64,000 nucleotides of DNA. It comes from JAXMHB01 sp046346965. Lineage in GTDB: Bacteria > Pseudomonadota > Gammaproteobacteria > Xanthomonadales > SZUA-5. A program made the translations under genes and the position numbers. A model generated the notes under the pieces. That model had not been told where the DNA came from and searched no databases. It saw nothing but the letters and a program-made list of their open reading frames with translations. This document shows, piece by piece, positions 63,298 to 64,000 of the stretch (positions within the stretch are counted from its first letter, which is position 1; each line of letters begins with the position of its first letter). Location of the stretch: the NCBI GenBank assembly GCA_046346965.1, contig JAXMHB010000005.1, positions 62,001-126,000 on the forward strand, read 5' to 3'.

Positions 63298-64000
63298 TCA
63301 GGGCGCGAAGAAGCGGTTGGTTTCCAGGCGCGTCACCGTGGCGTCGTCGAGCGCCGTCACCCGCAGGTGAATCGGCGTCATGCTGCGCACCGCCCCCGGC
63401 TCGGCCACCAGCGTCATCGCGACGTTCTGAATCATGCCGCCCGGGACATCGACCTCGGTATTGCCGACGATGCGCAGGCCCGGCGGGTCGACCAGTTCGA
63501 TCCGATAGCGCCTGGGCTGCTCGGTCTTGTTCATGATCTTGACCTGGTAGCTGTTCTCGATCAGTCCTTCGGCCGACTGCCGATACAGCTCGCCACGGTC
63601 GCGAATCACATCCACCAGCAGCGGGATCCGAGTGGCCAGCGAGTACGCCAGCGCCGAGATGATCGCCAGCAGCAGCAAAGCGTAGAACACCATGCGCTTG
63701 CGGATGATCCGCGTCGGCTTGCCGTGGATCGCGTGCTCGGTGCTGTAGCGCACCAGTCCGCGCGGGTAGCCGACCTTGTCCATCACCTCGTCGCAGGCAT
63801 CGATGCAGGCAGCGCAGCCGATGCACTCGTACTGCAAGCCATCACGGATATCGATGCCAGTGGGACACACGAGCACGCAGGCTTTGCAGTCGATGCAGTC
63901 GCCGAGGGCGCTGGCGGGGGGCTGCGCGCCAGTCGCAGCGCCGGGACCCGCGGGAGCGCCCGCCACGGCCTCCCGGGCATCACCGGCGATCCTCATCAGC
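63298..64000 (-). CDS. ccoG: Cytochrome c oxidase accessory protein CcoG (5' part outside window)
   Basis: The last 234 or so residues are inside the window; the frame is open to the right edge. Two ferredoxin-type clusters (CIDCKACVLVCP and CIGCAACIDACDEVM), one transmembrane helix (FYALLLLAIISALAYSLA) and a C-terminal Ig-like domain identify CcoG (FixG/RdxA), which helps assemble cbb3 oxidase. The N-terminal membrane helices lie outside. An in-frame ATG at 63996 is internal and not the start. Confidence 0.93.
   Translation of the reverse strand, partial: LMRIAGDAREAVAGAPAGPGAATGAQPPASALGDCIDCKACVLVCPTGIDIRDGLQYECIGCAACIDACDEVMDKVGYPRGLVRYSTEHAIHGKPTRIIRKRMVFYALLLLAIISALAYSLATRIPLLVDVIRDRGELYRQSAEGLIENSYQVKIMNKTEQPRRYRIELVDPPGLRIVGNTEVDVPGGMIQNVAMTLVAEPGAVRSMTPIHLRVTALDDATVTRLETNRFFAP

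Overview
The window is a GC-rich, gene-dense piece of a chromosome from a Gram-negative bacterium. The outer-membrane genes (bamA, skp, lpxA/B/D, TonB receptor), the order rpsB-tsf-pyrH-frr-uppS-cdsA-dxr-rseP-bamA-skp-lpxD-fabZ-lpxA-lpxB-rnhB, the map-glnD-dapD-arsC-like-dapE block and a 41-residue L36 of the kind seen in Xanthomonas all point to Gammaproteobacteria, most likely Lysobacterales (Xanthomonadales). That placement is inference from gene content and order; no search was run.

Layout. 1-3917 (-): a very large secreted DUF11-repeat protein, cut by the window edge. 4163-11449 (+): an alpha-2-macroglobulin lipoprotein with an intact thioester motif, abutting penicillin-binding protein 1C. 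11453-12630 (-): a macro-domain protein and SufT. 12743-15814 (+): a propeller/Y_Y_Y/GGDEF sensor. 15821-30229 (-): a 15-gene housekeeping block for translation, isoprenoid and undecaprenyl synthesis, outer-membrane assembly and lipid A synthesis, with many 1-13 nt gene overlaps. 30559-38945 (+): map, glnD, dapD, an ArsC/Spx-like reductase, dapE, an M2 peptidase lipoprotein and a GPP34-like protein. 39111-42737 (-): an SbtA/SbtB-like bicarbonate transporter with its PII-like partner, then a TonB-dependent receptor. 42922-43941 (+): a crotonase and rpmJ. 44365-46547 (-): queA-tgt. 46735-50020 (+): an aminotransferase, an unusual P-loop ATPase and HMG-CoA lyase. 50218-51542: an IS481-family insertion. 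51673-53958 (+): maeB. 54489-57026 (-): a Ser/Thr kinase. 57200-60898 (+): error-prone polymerase dnaE2. 61256-62115 (+): a VOC protein and a YajD-type HNH nuclease. 62333-end (-): a membrane coiled-coil protein and the 3' part of ccoG.

The least explained part is the accessory right half (from about 43.9 kb). The gaps there carry a family of interspersed inverted-repeat elements, one of them split by the IS481 copy, together with arrays of 7-bp tandem repeats (GTCCCGA/GTCCCGG). The same heptamer, in an expanded in-frame form, sits inside dnaE2, which also carries a second in-frame insert flanked by inverted 8-bp repeats. Together they add roughly 210 residues to this mutagenic polymerase, with the catalytic motifs intact. 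Because 7 and 8 bp are not multiples of three, gain or loss of one unit would shift the frame, so dnaE2 may be phase-variable. Related heptamer tracts (CTTTTCA/CTCTTCA and CTTTTCC) occur near sbtB and between dapD and the ArsC-like gene.

No rRNA, tRNA, CRISPR array or prophage was recognised.
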